Shown in pieces: positions 1 through 9,337 of a DNA stretch of 64,000 nucleotides. This DNA comes from CAMREV01 sp051650525 (GTDB lineage Bacteria; Bacillota_I; Bacilli_A; Mycoplasmatales; Mycoplasmoidaceae). The stretch's first letter is position 1. Each line of letters opens with the position of its first letter. Both the position numbers and the translations under genes were made by a program. Where the stretch lies: the NCBI GenBank assembly GCA_051650525.1, contig JBOFJE010000012.1:124001-188000 (forward strand), in the 5' to 3' direction. A model generated the notes under the pieces. That model had not been told where the DNA came from. It worked only from the letters and a program-made list of their open reading frames with translations, and did no database searches.

Positions 1-579
1 TGGGGTGCTAGTTAAATTGTCATCAAATAGAATTCCTAAATTATTAAAAATAATGTTGTATGCAAGCTCTTCCATTTTTTTAAATAATTTATCTAAATTA
101 TCATCTATTTCTATTTTTAAAGAGAATTGTTTTATTATGTTCCCGCAGTCTAATCCTTTCGACATATACATAAGTGTTATACCAGTTTCTTTTTCTCCAT
201 TAATTAATGCTCAGTGAATTGGAGCTCCCCCTCTATATTTTGGCAATAAAGAAGCATGAACATTTATAGAATAATATTTAGGTATATACAAAATTTCTTC
301 AGGAATTATCATTCCGTAAGCACAAGTTAAAATTAAATCAGGCTTAGAAATTCTTATCTCTTCCACAATATCTAATAAATTAACTGGTTGCAAGATTCTT
401 ATATTATTTTCTATAGCTACTTTCTTTACTTCTGAAAAGACTAATTTTTTATCTCTACCTATATATTTATCAGGTTTAGTAACAACAAATAAAATATTAA
501 TATTTTTATCTATTAGAGCTTGCAAGCATCTTGCAGCAATAAATGGAGTCCCAAATAATATAACCTTTTTATTTACCAT
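1..579 (-). CDS. fmt: Methionyl-tRNA formyltransferase (partial, C-terminus off the left edge)
   Basis: Formylates the methionine on initiator tRNA using 10-formyl-tetrahydrofolate. The first 193 residues are present. They include the formyltransferase core NVHASLLPKYRGGAPIH at residues 106-122, followed by a TGA-coded Trp, and GLDCGNI with the conserved Asp further on. The Asn-His-Asp catalytic set of the family is therefore present. The internal TGA at about 211 is Trp, so the gene is not broken. The start ATG lies inside the 3' end of the upstream gene (11-nt overlap), implying co-transcription. The reading frame continues past base 1. Confidence 0.95.
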
Positions 580-1270
580 TTTTTAGCCTATTATTGACAG
601 ATTCATCATTTGTAGGTTTATTTTCAGATTTTTTATTATTAGATTTAACTATTTTCTTAATTTTTCTAATTCTTTGTTGATTTCTAATTTTCTTCTCTAT
701 AATTTTATTTGCTTCATCTTCTTCTTTTTTCTTTATAGATGAAATCCAAGCATTTTCTTCTGCATAATTTAATTCTCTTAAAACAATTATTTTTCTAGCA
801 GTTTCCTTCTTGCTTATTTTTTCTTGAATCACACTACATTCAATAGCTCTTGGTTCATCTTCAATTTTAGTTTTTGCATTTCTTGTAATAAAAAGAGCTA
901 CATAAAGATCTTTTGGCAATTCTTTATGATATTTTAACCCTTTTTTCTTAAGTTCTTTTTTTCTCAAATTTTCATCTAATTTTTTTTTTGCTATCAAATC
1001 TTTTTGTTTTTTTTGTTCTTCTTTAGTTTTTTTTCGATCTATAACATCATCAGTAATTCTTTTTGCAACATAACATTCAACAATTTCTTTTCCAAACTCT
1101 TTCTTAGTTTTTAATCAATTCTTAATTGTTTTTCAGACCTCATCTTCTCTTCTTCTTTTCTGATAGTTTATTTTTGCAGTTGATTTTGTTTTTCTTTTCT
1201 TAATAAATCATCATACAAGAACACCAACAGGTATTAAGAAAATTAAAATCATTAAAAAATTATTACCCAT
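569..1270 (-). CDS. Membrane-anchored, highly basic coiled-coil-like protein of unknown function
   Basis: I do not recognise the family. The 233 residues begin with a hydrophobic segment (about residues 4-22, containing two TGA-coded Trp) followed directly by a stretch of Lys/Arg. The rest is strongly charged, Lys/Glu-rich and probably helical. The architecture is a single N-terminal membrane anchor with a cytoplasmic basic domain. The start is the ATG just inside a rpsT-divergent intergenic region, preceded by a GGATTTAAAT leader with only a weak Shine-Dalgarno. The end overlaps the fmt start by 11 nt, so the two are probably one transcript. Confidence 0.75.
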
Positions 1271-1380
1271 ATTTAAATCCTAAATTTTTGTAAATTAAAA
1301 TATAATTTATTTCTATTATAAAATATTTTGTATTATAATGTTAATATTAGGTTATATTATACAGATAAAAAGGAATTGAA

Positions 1381-1617
1381 GTGGCAAATATAAAATCAAA
1401 TGAGAAAAGATTAAAACAAGATAATAAAAAGAAAAAAATTAACCATTCTCAAAAATCTGCATTAAAAACTCAAATTAAAAAGACTAAACTTACTAAATCA
1501 AAAGAAGATTTGAGTAAATCATATAAAATAATTGATCAATCTATAACAAAAAGAATAATATCTAAAAATAAAGCTAATAGATTAAAGTCAAGATTAACAA
1601 TATCAATAAATAATTAA
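1381..1617 (+). CDS. rpsT: 30S ribosomal protein S20
   Basis: A 78-residue, lysine-rich three-helix protein starting MANIKSNEKR with the S20 hallmark ANIKSxxKR, and KANRLKSRL near the C-terminus. It binds 16S rRNA in the body of the 30S subunit. The start is GTG, preceded by AAGGAATTGAA as Shine-Dalgarno. It is the only plus-strand gene in the first 16 kb. It is transcribed divergently from the basic membrane protein, and its stop overlaps the convergent pepF stop by 4 nt, so antisense read-through must be common or a shared terminator must lie within the coding ends. Confidence 0.95.
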   Translation: MANIKSNEKRLKQDNKKKKINHSQKSALKTQIKKTKLTKSKEDLSKSYKIIDQSITKRIISKNKANRLKSRLTISINN

Positions 1618-3413
1618 TTATTATTTTGTATTAATTTTTCATATTCTGTAATAAAATAATTTAAAATATTTTGGCATTCATCTCATATATCATTTTTTTC
1701 AAAATCTATTCCTAATAATTTAATTGTTTCAATTGGGGAAAGAGAAGAACCAGATTCTAAAAATTTTAAATATTTTTTATGTATTTCTTTATCTCCTTCA
1801 TATAATTTCTTTGCCACCCAAAATGCACATATTTGTCCAATTGCATATTTATATACATAAAAATTACCTGCATAAAAATGATCTATACGAAGAATTGTAG
1901 CTAATGAATAATCTCTAAATTCATTCGAAACCTTAGTATTATAATCACCTAAATATTTTTTAATCATTTCACTATATTTATCCTTGATTAAATCCCATGT
2001 AATTGTTTCTTTATTAATATCTCTCATAATAATATCATGTTCAAAATTTGAGAAAACAATTTGCCTAGATGTTGTTGCAAAAAAACCAGATATTATCTTA
2101 TCAATAATATACAATTTTTCTTTTTTAGTTTTTGTATTTTCAAGTAAATACATTGATAATATAATTTCATTGGTTATTGAAGGAATTTCAGCATAAAATA
2201 TTGAACAAGAACAGTGAACAGTTTGTTTTTTTCCATAAAAATATGAATTCAATGAATGACCAAGTTCGTGAACTAATGTATATAAAGAATTAATAGTATA
2301 GTCAAAATTCATTGATATATAATATTGTTTTAATCCAAATGTCCCGCCAATTGAATAGGCCCCACTGTGCTTTCCATCCTTATGAAGTCAAGATATTCAA
2401 TTTTCATCAAATGCTCTTTTAACTGTTTTTATATATTCATCTCCAAAACACTGAAGGGCCTTTAATGCATATTCTTGGCATAATTCAATTGTCCATTTGG
2501 TTTTTGGTTTTGATATTTCAAGATAACTATCCCAAAAATCAATTTTTTTTAAATTATATTCTCTTTTAATTAACATATTCTTCATAGATCTATATCTTTT
2601 AAAATAGTCCTTAAAATTTTCTACACCTTTATAAATTTTATATATAAAATCTATTGAAATTTCATCTTCATCTGCTGATTCATGAATATAAGAGTCATAT
2701 TTTCTAATTTTAGCATTAGAATTTAACATTTTATAATTATATATTAATGTTTGAGTAAGAGAAAATCTAAAATCAAAATAAACTCTAGAAAAATTTATTC
2801 AAGTATTTTTTCTTAAAACAGAATCTTTAGACCTTAATAACTCAAATACCTTTGCCATTGATTCTAATTTTATTTCTTTACCAGAATTATTTTTTGCAGG
2901 TAGATACTTAATCGTTGAATTAACAATTGAGGAATAAATATTCTCAAAACCTTGACAAGTTACTGATAATTCAGAAATAAGTTTTTCTTCTTTTTCAGAT
3001 AATATTCTATGTTTATTTTTAAATAAAAGTTTATAACCTCTAACATATTGACTTAATTTTTTATCTTTTAAGTATTCTAATATTTTTGATTCATTTTCTA
3101 TAATTATATTATTTTGATTAGATGTGTTTTTTGAATATTCTTGAATCACAAATTGAATTTTTTGAATCCATTCATTCCATTTTATATCTTTATTATTTTC
3201 TTGGAAATTATTGTAAATATAGTTTGTTAAACGATTGACTATCTTGCTATGATTTAATTCAAGATTTATTTTTTCCAAAAAATTCTTCTTGCTATCACAA
3301 AAATTATCTTTGTATATTAAAAGATTATTAACCATCTTTTTTCATTTTCCAAAAAGTTCATCTAGAGTCTCATTTTCTAATAATGGTTCAAGATTTCAGT
3401 CATATTTATGCAT
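1614..3413 (-). CDS. pepF: Oligoendopeptidase F (M3 zinc metallopeptidase)
   Basis: Cytosolic zinc peptidase that degrades short oligopeptides, a main amino-acid source for organisms lacking biosynthesis. The 599 residues match the usual PepF length of about 600. The zinc motif HELGH is at residues 382-386, with the downstream Glu in NEIILSMYLLEN. Five or more TGA codons fall at Trp positions (for example D-W-N-L-E-P near the N-terminus). The start ATG, reading MHKYDWNLEPL, fits the family N-terminus. The stop is TAA beyond a TGA that would falsely end the frame near 1683. It overlaps rpsT tail-to-tail by 4 nt. Confidence 0.95.
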
Positions 3414-3425
3414 TTTATTTTATTC

Positions 3426-4148
3426 CTACAAAATTTCGTTAATTTTTAAAACTGACATAGGAAAAATTCTTTTATGTCGAGTTTTATTATGAAGTTTTTC
3501 CATATTATCAGAAATATTCTTATCAATATTTTTTTTTCTAAAATAATCTTCCATATCTTTATATGAAATTCCTAAATCTTTCTCATCTGTTTGTCCAGGA
3601 TAAAGTCCAGCAGAAGGTGCTTTATCTATAATTTTTTGTGGAACATCCATAAATTTTGATAGTTTTCAAATATCAAATTTTGTTAAATTTCCCAAGGGCA
3701 AAAAATCACTTGCTCCATCTCCATATTTAGTAAAATATCCAGTGTATATTTCATTGTAGTTACTTGTCCCCATAACTAAATAATTTAATTTTTCTGCTAA
3801 AGAATATAAACAAACCATCCTTAATCTAGAAGATAAATTTAAAATAATATTTTTTTCTAATTTTAATTCATTTACAGTTCTAGAAACTATATCGTCTAAA
3901 AAAATATTTTTGTAATTTAAATCAAAATGTTTTATCAATATTTTTTGATCTAAAATATCTTCATCACAACTATTATAATTCATTCTCAATGCAAGATGGT
4001 TTTTTGGAAAGTATTTAGAAGCAATTGAAGCAACTAAGGCAGAATCAATTCCTCCAGATAGTCCAAAAATAAAACCTGCGGAATTAGTTGCTTTTAAATA
4101 ATTATTTATTCAGTCAACAATTTTATCAATTTTTAATCTATCTTCCAT
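3426..4148 (-). CDS. nadE: NH3-dependent NAD+ synthetase
   Basis: Catalyses the ATP-dependent amidation of nicotinic acid adenine dinucleotide to NAD+. The 240-residue single-domain form lacks a glutaminase domain, so it uses ammonia. The PP-loop SGGIDS is at residues 31-36. Other family blocks include GTSNYNEIYTGYFTKYGDGASD and, near the end, KAPSAGLYPGQTDEKDLG, which forms the active-site loop. It starts 3 nt after the obg stop and ends 12 nt before pepF, so obg-nadE-pepF looks like one operon. Confidence 0.95.
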
Positions 4149-4151
4149 ATT

Positions 4152-5432
4152 TTATCCAATTATAAATTCAATATCTTTTATCATAAAAATATCATTTTTC
4201 TTACCACCAATTGAAATTATTTTATCTTCTATTTTATCTATGTTTATTTTTTGGGAAAAACGAACATAATTGTCATCATTAGTTAACGGGATTTTATTTA
4301 ATCAATAATTAATTTTGTCTGAAGAAACCTCTCATCTGTTAGTATTAATTTTTTTAATTATTATATCATCCTCTAATTCCTTTTCAACTTTTACATACAA
4401 ATGTTTTGTTTTTTTTAAAGAACTAGTAGCATTATTTTTTTTAAAAAATAATTTCTTATGTTCATTGAATACATCTTCTAATAATTCATTAGGGAATTCT
4501 TCCAAAGAATTAATAATATATAATTTTTCATTCAATAAATAATTTTTAATCTCAAAATATAATTCGTTAAAACCTTCAACATCTCCTTTTGATATTGCCA
4601 AAAAAAATTTTTTATTTGCTATATTAATATTATATTTAGAAATTTCCTTCATTATAATATTGTATGCTTCAACAGATGATTCATTATCCAATTTATCGCC
4701 AGAAATTAAATGAATTAATAATTCACATCTTTCAATATGTTTTAAAAACTCTAAACCTAAACCTATCCCCTTTGATGCTCCCTCTATTAATCCTGGAATA
4801 TCAGCAAAAACTAATTTTTCATTCTTGAAAAAAACTGTCCCTAAAATTGGATTTATAGTTGTAAATTTATATGGAGCAATTTTTGGTTTTGCAGATGATA
4901 TTCTACTTAGTAAAGTTGACTTCCCAGCGTTTGGCAATCCAATAATCCCGACATCACATAAATATTTTAATTCTAAAAGAATTTTTTTTAATTCTCCTAA
5001 ATCACCTCTTTCAAAAAGATTTGGAGTTTTATTGTAACTTGATTTAAAATGAGCATTACCATATCCACCTTTACCCCCAGTACAGATTAAAATCTTTTGA
5101 TCGTGAAAAACTATATCTGCGATAATCTTATTATTTGATATATCAAAGACTGTAGTCCCAAGAGGGACATCTATAATTGTATCTTTTCCAGTCAGTCCAT
5201 GACATAACTTGTTACCTCCTTTTGCACCATCTTCTGCATTTATTCTTTTTATATATCTTAGATCAAAAAGAGAATTCTTATTATGATTGCCACGAAAATA
5301 TATATTACCTCCATCGCCGCCATTCCCACCTCATGGTCCTCCTTCTGGATAATGAGCCTCTCTTCTTCATGATACAATACCATCTCCTCCATTACCAGCT
5401 TTTAATTCAATTAAGCATTTGTCAATTAACAT
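4152..5432 (-). CDS. obg: Obg family GTPase with OCT C-terminal domain
   Basis: Essential ribosome-associated GTPase acting in 50S maturation. Three domains can be followed: the glycine-rich Obg fold (GNGGDG, GGPWGGNGGDGGN), the G domain with P-loop GLPNAGKS at residues 165-172 and FADIPGLIEGASKGIGLG as G3, and a C-terminal OCT-like segment after about residue 350. The total of 426 residues is the normal length. The start ATG reads MLIDKCLIELKAGNGG, the family N-terminus. It sits 3 nt downstream of a membrane-protein stop and 3 nt upstream of nadE. Confidence 0.96.
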
Positions 5433-5434
5433 AA

Positions 5435-6046
5435 TTATTCCTTAATCTTAACAGTAACTTCAACTTCAGCAATTTCATTTGCTTCATTTTTTTTAAATAT
5501 ATCCAATGTTGAATTATATTCATCATTATGTTTTTTATCCATTATAGATTTAGCCATAACTTTTTCCAAAAACTGATTTTTTAAATATCCGCAATTAAAA
5601 ATAATTTTTTTTACAAAAAAATTAGTTGTAAAAAAAGATGAAATGGTAAAAAATATTATTATTCCAAGTCTTAAAACTAACCACAATATTTTACAAATTT
5701 TATTGCTGATATTATTTATATGAATATTTGGAATTAAATAAGTTAAAAAAATACTTAGTCAAAATATTGTTGTGGAAAAAAAATAAGAGAATGAATCAAT
5801 TAAAATTGTTTTGGTAAATATTCCAATAAATATCCAAATAAAATTCAAAAAAACAAAACTGAATATAATTATATATAATTTATAATTGATTGAATGATTA
5901 CTTAATCAATCTAAATTTAATGTATCTATTTCTCCAACAAGAATATATAAAATCATATAAGGTAAAAAAATTCCAAAAAAATTATAAAAAAAACTAGCAT
6001 TTATTTTATTTCTAATAAAATTATTTTTACTACAAAAAATTTTCAT
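5435..6046 (-). CDS. Small integral membrane protein, unknown function
   Basis: Not recognised. The 203 residues contain about four hydrophobic segments: near residues 20-40 (FFGIFLPYMILYILVG), 55-80, 90-110, and around WLVLRLGIIIFFTISSFF. A hydrophilic charged tail of about 60 residues ends ...AEVEVTVKIKE. The ATG lies 17 nt inside the preceding gene, the GGDEF-EAL-like protein, so the two are almost certainly translationally coupled and may work together at the membrane. No family motif is visible. Confidence 0.7.
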
Positions 6047-7694
6047 AATTATCCTGCATAAATTTTATCCCTGTTTCACAAATAGATTCGTAAATTTTCA
6101 AATTTTCATCCATATTTTTATCCAAAAATAATATACATATTTTTTCATATTTAATTCCAATTTTATCAATATTATTCAAAAAATTTGATAAATTAAATTC
6201 ATCATGATTCATTATTGAACTAAAATATGGTAATATTATGGATCCATTTTTTTTATAATAAAAAGATTTTAAAGTTTTGAAAGCTATATTTCTAACAAAA
6301 ATAATTTTCATCTCTTCGCTTTTTATATTATCAATAATTTTATAGATATTAATTTGCTTTTTGTTCTTAACTACAACAGGAAAATACAAATTATTAAATT
6401 TTTCTAAATGAACACTATATTTGTTTAGCAAAGAAAAATTATCATTATAATAAACTTTATTTAGTTTATCCTCTTGATATCAAATTACTTTATTTTGATT
6501 ATTTACCCCTTTATCTTTCGACACTCTAAATAAACAATCATTAATCCTTTCAAAACTTGATTCATTAATTCCATATTTAACACCATAGAATCTAAATATT
6601 AATTTTATTCTGTTATTGCCTTTAACTGCATAATGAGGTAATTCAAAAAATATTTCATCAACAATCTTATTTAGTCACAATTTATATTTATAATTAAGAA
6701 AAAATAATGGTTCGTTATTAACATTATTCAATAATAAAATTTTTGTATTTAATTTTTTTATCATTATTTTTAGTGCATGATTGTAAATAAATAAGGCTTG
6801 TTTTGTGCCAAAAATGTTAGAAATATAGTCATGATTTGTTAATTTAAAAGTAAGTAAAAATCCTAAATTAATTTTATTTTTAATTATATAATTTTTAAAT
6901 ATTAAGTTTGAATAACCGCTTTGAATGAATCCATTTTTATTGTACAAAATTAATTTTTCAAGTGAGTCAGCTTTAAAAAACCATGATTTAATAAAATCAA
7001 TAATTGAGCAACAAATTAAAAAATAGAAACAGGAAAATATAGAAATAAAAACAAATAATTCAATATTTTTAATATCTTGTTTTTTTGATAAATTTATGAT
7101 TATTTCAACAATTATAAATTCTCCAATTAAAACTAATAAAAATAATAAAATAATAATAAATTTTTGCTTTTTAAATAATCTGATATTAAAAGTGAATAGA
7201 AGTGAAAATAATATAAATAAAATTAAACTCTCAATTGCTAGCTTTTTTTCAATCTTATCAATCTTAATTGAAAATAAAGAATTTGTAATAGGTATTAAAA
7301 ATATAATGGGAAGTAAAATTGTAAAAAAAGATGTTTTAATTGAAAAAGATAGTGCAAAAAATAATTGTATTATAAATATAAAAATAAAAAAATAATATTC
7401 CTTAAGTTCTCTATCCTTTTTAACTAAATCGTTGCTATTATTCAATTCCTTAATATTAAATAAAAAATGGAAAATTATTTGTAGTATAAAAATGAAAATA
7501 ACAATTGAAAAACTAATTAGAATGTTAATTAATATATATTTTACTGAATTAGTATTATTTAATTTAAGTAGCTTATTATGGATCTGTAGGCAAATAAAGG
7601 ATAAGAAAAAGAAAAATAACAAAGATATTAAAGAACACACTATAATTAGTGGAATTAAATTTATCAGTATTTTAAAATTACTACTATAAATCAT
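6030..7694 (-). CDS. Multi-pass membrane protein with degenerate GGDEF and truncated EAL-like domains
   Basis: 554 residues. Residues 1-235 carry six or so hydrophobic helices. From about 242 the pattern follows a GGDEF domain. DSLEKLILYNKNGF corresponds to the DxLTxLxNRxxF entry, HDYISNIFG (288-296) to the DxFKxINDxxG block, and NNVNNEPLFFL (from 323) to the GGDEF loop with only the Glu kept. A late RINDCLFRVSKDKGVNN matches the ADxALYxAKxxGRN helix. Residues about 418-554 resemble the first part of an EAL domain (YFPVV for YQPIV; IILPYFSSIMNHDEF for the SVNLS block) and stop where LDDFG would be. EAL itself is absent. I infer a non-catalytic nucleotide-binding or regulatory protein. I chose ATG 7694 over an upstream GTG because of the AGGATTAAT leader. 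Confidence 0.6.
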
Positions 7695-7707
7695 ATTAAT
7701 CCTAGGA

Positions 7708-7747
7708 ATCAAGTTTGAGATTTGCACTCAAAAGTACTATTCTTGAT
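7708..7747 (-). promoter_or_regulatory. Interrupted stem-loop between tmRNA 3' end and the GGDEF-EAL-like gene
   Basis: On the minus strand two nested stems can be drawn: ATCAAG pairs with CTTGAT (outer) and TTTGAG with CTCAAA (inner, 7-nt loop), with a 9-nt one-sided bulge. It starts about 5 nt after the encoded CCA of ssrA and ends about 13 nt before the downstream ATG. No U-tract follows, so it is not a classical terminator. It may be an RNA processing site that frees the tmRNA 3' end, or it may insulate the downstream leader. Confidence 0.4.
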
Positions 7748-7751
7748 ATTA

Positions 7752-8098
7752 TGGTGGAGATGATGGGAGTCGAACCCATTTCCAAAATTATACATCCTAT
7801 AAAATCTACAGTTTATTCATTTAATTTTTGTATAGAATATTTAAATGACAAAAACTATTGTTAATGGTTTATTTTAGAATAAAAAAGCACCATTTGACTT
7901 ATTTTATTCTTTTTTTTATAAATACTAGTATGAACAATAATTTAAATTATTATTATTATTTAAATAGATTAATTCATCAAAATTTTCTTTATGAAAATTC
8001 TTGTTATTATCATTTGCATTTAAAAAACCTCAAGCTATAACGGGCAAACCCGACTGCATTTATAGATTGCAACATCCTGTCGAAACCTTTGCATCCCC
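7752..8098 (-). ncRNA. ssrA: Transfer-messenger RNA (tmRNA, SsrA)
   Basis: A tRNA-Ala-like/mRNA hybrid that rescues stalled ribosomes. The 5' end GGGGATGCAAAGGTTTCGAC pairs with the 3' end CATCTCCACCA (7-bp acceptor with one G-U). The T arm is GGGTTCGACTCCC and CCA is encoded. The spacing from the 5' pseudoknot to the resume codon matches the Mycoplasma pneumoniae tmRNA as I recall it (19 nt after AGCT). The resume codon is therefore GCA at 8015-8017 and the tag ORF runs 8017 down to 7925 (TAG). The 30-residue tag begins ANDNNKNFHK, contains five consecutive Asn and ends NLNYCSY. About 347 nt in total. Confidence 0.93.
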
Positions 8099-8103
8099 TT
8101 ATT

Positions 8104-8132
8104 ATTATAAATCATACCCTATGAAAAAAGAA
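8104..8132 (-). promoter_or_regulatory. Probable ssrA promoter
   Basis: A perfect TATAAT -10 box at 8104-8109 ends 5 nt before the first base of the mature tmRNA, so transcription would start at or next to the GGGG 5' end. The -35 position (TTCTTT, 17-bp spacing) is poor, and it overlaps the T-tract of the tRNA-operon terminator. Confidence 0.5.
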
Positions 8133-8149
8133 AAATAGGGAAACCCTAT
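8124..8149 (-). terminator. Rho-independent terminator of the tRNA cluster
   Basis: On the minus strand ATAGGG-TTT-CCCTAT is followed by TTTTTCTTTTTT. It lies 11 nt after the last tRNA (Leu) and immediately upstream of the ssrA promoter, separating the tRNA transcript from tmRNA. Confidence 0.75.
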
Positions 8150-8160
8150 CTATTAGCTCA

Positions 8161-8244
8161 TGGTGCACTTGAAGGGACTTGAACCCCCACTCTATAAGAA
8201 TTAGATCCTAAGTCTAACGCGTCTGCCAATTCCGCCACAAGTGC
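8161..8244 (-). tRNA. tRNA-Leu (anticodon UAG)
   Basis: Type II tRNA with an extended variable arm. Acceptor GCACTTG pairs with CAAGTGC, then discriminator A and encoded CCA. The anticodon loop reads CTTAGGA, giving UAG, which in mollicutes reads CUN codons. Last gene of the six-tRNA cluster, followed by a terminator. Confidence 0.95.
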
Positions 8245-8245
8245 A

Positions 8246-8321
8246 TGGTACTCTGTAAGGGACTCGAACCCCCGACCCAGTGATTAAGAGTCACTTGCTC
8301 TACCAGCTGAGCTAACAGAGT
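8246..8321 (-). tRNA. tRNA-Lys (anticodon CUU)
   Basis: Acceptor ACTCTGT pairs with ACAGAGT, with encoded CCA. The anticodon stem AGTGA/TCACT encloses the loop CTCTTAA, giving CUU, which reads AAG only. In this AAA-dominated genome a second lysine tRNA with UUU must exist outside the window. One nucleotide separates it from tRNA-Leu. Confidence 0.93.
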
Positions 8322-8330
8322 GAAAATAAA

Positions 8331-8407
8331 TGGTGCCGACTATAGGAATTGAACCTACAACCTACTGATTACAAGTCAGTTGCTCTGCCAGATTGAGCTA
8401 AGTCGGC
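8331..8407 (-). tRNA. tRNA-Thr (anticodon UGU)
   Basis: Acceptor GCCGACT pairs with AGTCGGC, discriminator A and encoded CCA. The anticodon loop CTTGTAA gives UGU. D and T arms are canonical (GGTTCAATTCC). Spacing to tRNA-Lys is 9 nt. Confidence 0.95.
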
Positions 8408-8412
8408 AATAA

Positions 8413-8488
8413 TGGTGGGGTGTGAGGGGCTCGAACCCCCGACCCTATCCTTGTAAGGGATATGCTCTCCCAGCTGAGCTAACACCCC
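8413..8488 (-). tRNA. tRNA-Val (anticodon UAC)
   Basis: Acceptor GGGGTGT pairs with ACACCCC, with encoded CCA. The anticodon loop CTTACAA gives UAC. Five nucleotides separate it from tRNA-Thr, consistent with processing from one precursor. Confidence 0.95.
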
Positions 8489-8491
8489 AAA

Positions 8492-8513
8492 ACTATAAAA
8501 TTAATTTTATAGT
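8492..8513. repeat. Perfect 22-nt palindrome between tRNA-Glu and tRNA-Val
   Basis: ACTATAAAATT is followed directly by its exact reverse complement AATTTTATAGT. In the precursor RNA it would form a hairpin between two tRNAs, a likely processing signal. There is no T-tract, so termination is unlikely, and the tRNAs on both sides belong to the same transcript. Confidence 0.55.
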
Positions 8514-8523
8514 AGATTTAAAC

Positions 8524-8600
8524 TGGTGACCTGTACGGGATTCAAACCCGTGAATGCACGCGTGAAAGGCGTGTGTGTTAAGTCGCTTCACCAACAGGCC
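8524..8600 (-). tRNA. tRNA-Glu (anticodon UUC)
   Basis: Acceptor GGCCTGT pairs with ACAGGTC (one G-U), followed by A and encoded CCA. Anticodon stem CACGC/GCGTG encloses the loop CTTTCAC, giving UUC. The T arm GGGTTTGAATCCC is normal. Confidence 0.94.
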
Positions 8601-8606
8601 AATAAA

Positions 8607-8681
8607 TGGCGGCTGCAGTAGGGATCGAACCTACGACCAACCGGTTAACAGCCGGTTGCTCTACCGCTGAGCTATGCAGCC
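8607..8681 (-). tRNA. tRNA-Asn (anticodon GUU)
   Basis: Acceptor GGCTGCA pairs with TGCAGCC, discriminator G and encoded CCA. The anticodon loop CTGTTAA gives GUU. First gene of the cluster (Asn-Glu-Val-Thr-Lys-Leu). Upstream, TACATT at 8687-8692 could be a weak -10 box. Confidence 0.95.
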
Positions 8682-8749
8682 AAAATAATGTACTAATTAA
8701 AAATAGAATTAATACATAAAAAATTTTACCATATATTATATAAATATCA

Positions 8750-9262
8750 TTATTTAATTAAATTATTTAATCTCTTTAAAATATTTTCTTTAATTTTAAT
8801 ATTATTATGATTATTTTCTTTAATCGACATAATTAATAATTGTCTTTTTACATTCTCTAAACATTCATCAATCATTTTTTGGTGTTTTTTTGGTAATGAT
8901 TTATAATGATTATTTATCGATTCAATCTTAGAAACTAAGGCTTCAAGATTTTTTCATTCATTATCCCTTTTATCATTTTGGATCTCATCTAAATTTATTC
9001 GTCTTGTTCTATTAATTGCTCTTATTTTAACAATATTAATTATATGGTCTTGCAATTCATATTCATTTTTTATATCACTATTTTTATAAATAATAGCCAA
9101 TTTAGAAGCAATTTCTTTATCTAATATAGCAATCCTCTCCAAAATTATTTCTTTTTCTAAAATATTATGAAAATCAATATTAATATTTTCGATAATTTTC
9201 TTTGCTGTTTCATTAGAAATTCTATTTACCATTTCTTCAACTAATTTTGATTTTTCTTTCAT
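8750..9262 (-). CDS. Conserved-looking helical protein, unknown function
   Basis: Not recognised. The 170 residues are almost entirely amphipathic helix with alternating Lys/Glu and Ile/Leu and no membrane segment or metal motif. A short basic patch RAINRTRRINLDEIQ lies near residue 88. ATG 9262 is preferred over an in-frame GTG four codons upstream, because GGAGCAGATA gives it a good Shine-Dalgarno. It stands between the tRNA cluster and ung, downstream of a short A+T intergenic region. Confidence 0.65.
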
Positions 9263-9337
9263 TATCTGCTCCACAGAAGAGTTTTATAACAATATATATT
9301 TATTATATTTTATATTTATAATATATAAAATAATATA

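Noticed and set aside
5177..5434. Plus-strand ORF rich in His and Leu over the start of obg
   Set aside because: Antisense shadow of the glycine-rich Obg domain; composition is an artefact.
7694..7727. GTG 7727 as start of the GGDEF-EAL-like protein
   Set aside because: It lies inside the hairpin next to tmRNA and lacks a ribosome site; ATG 7694 has AGGATTAAT in front.
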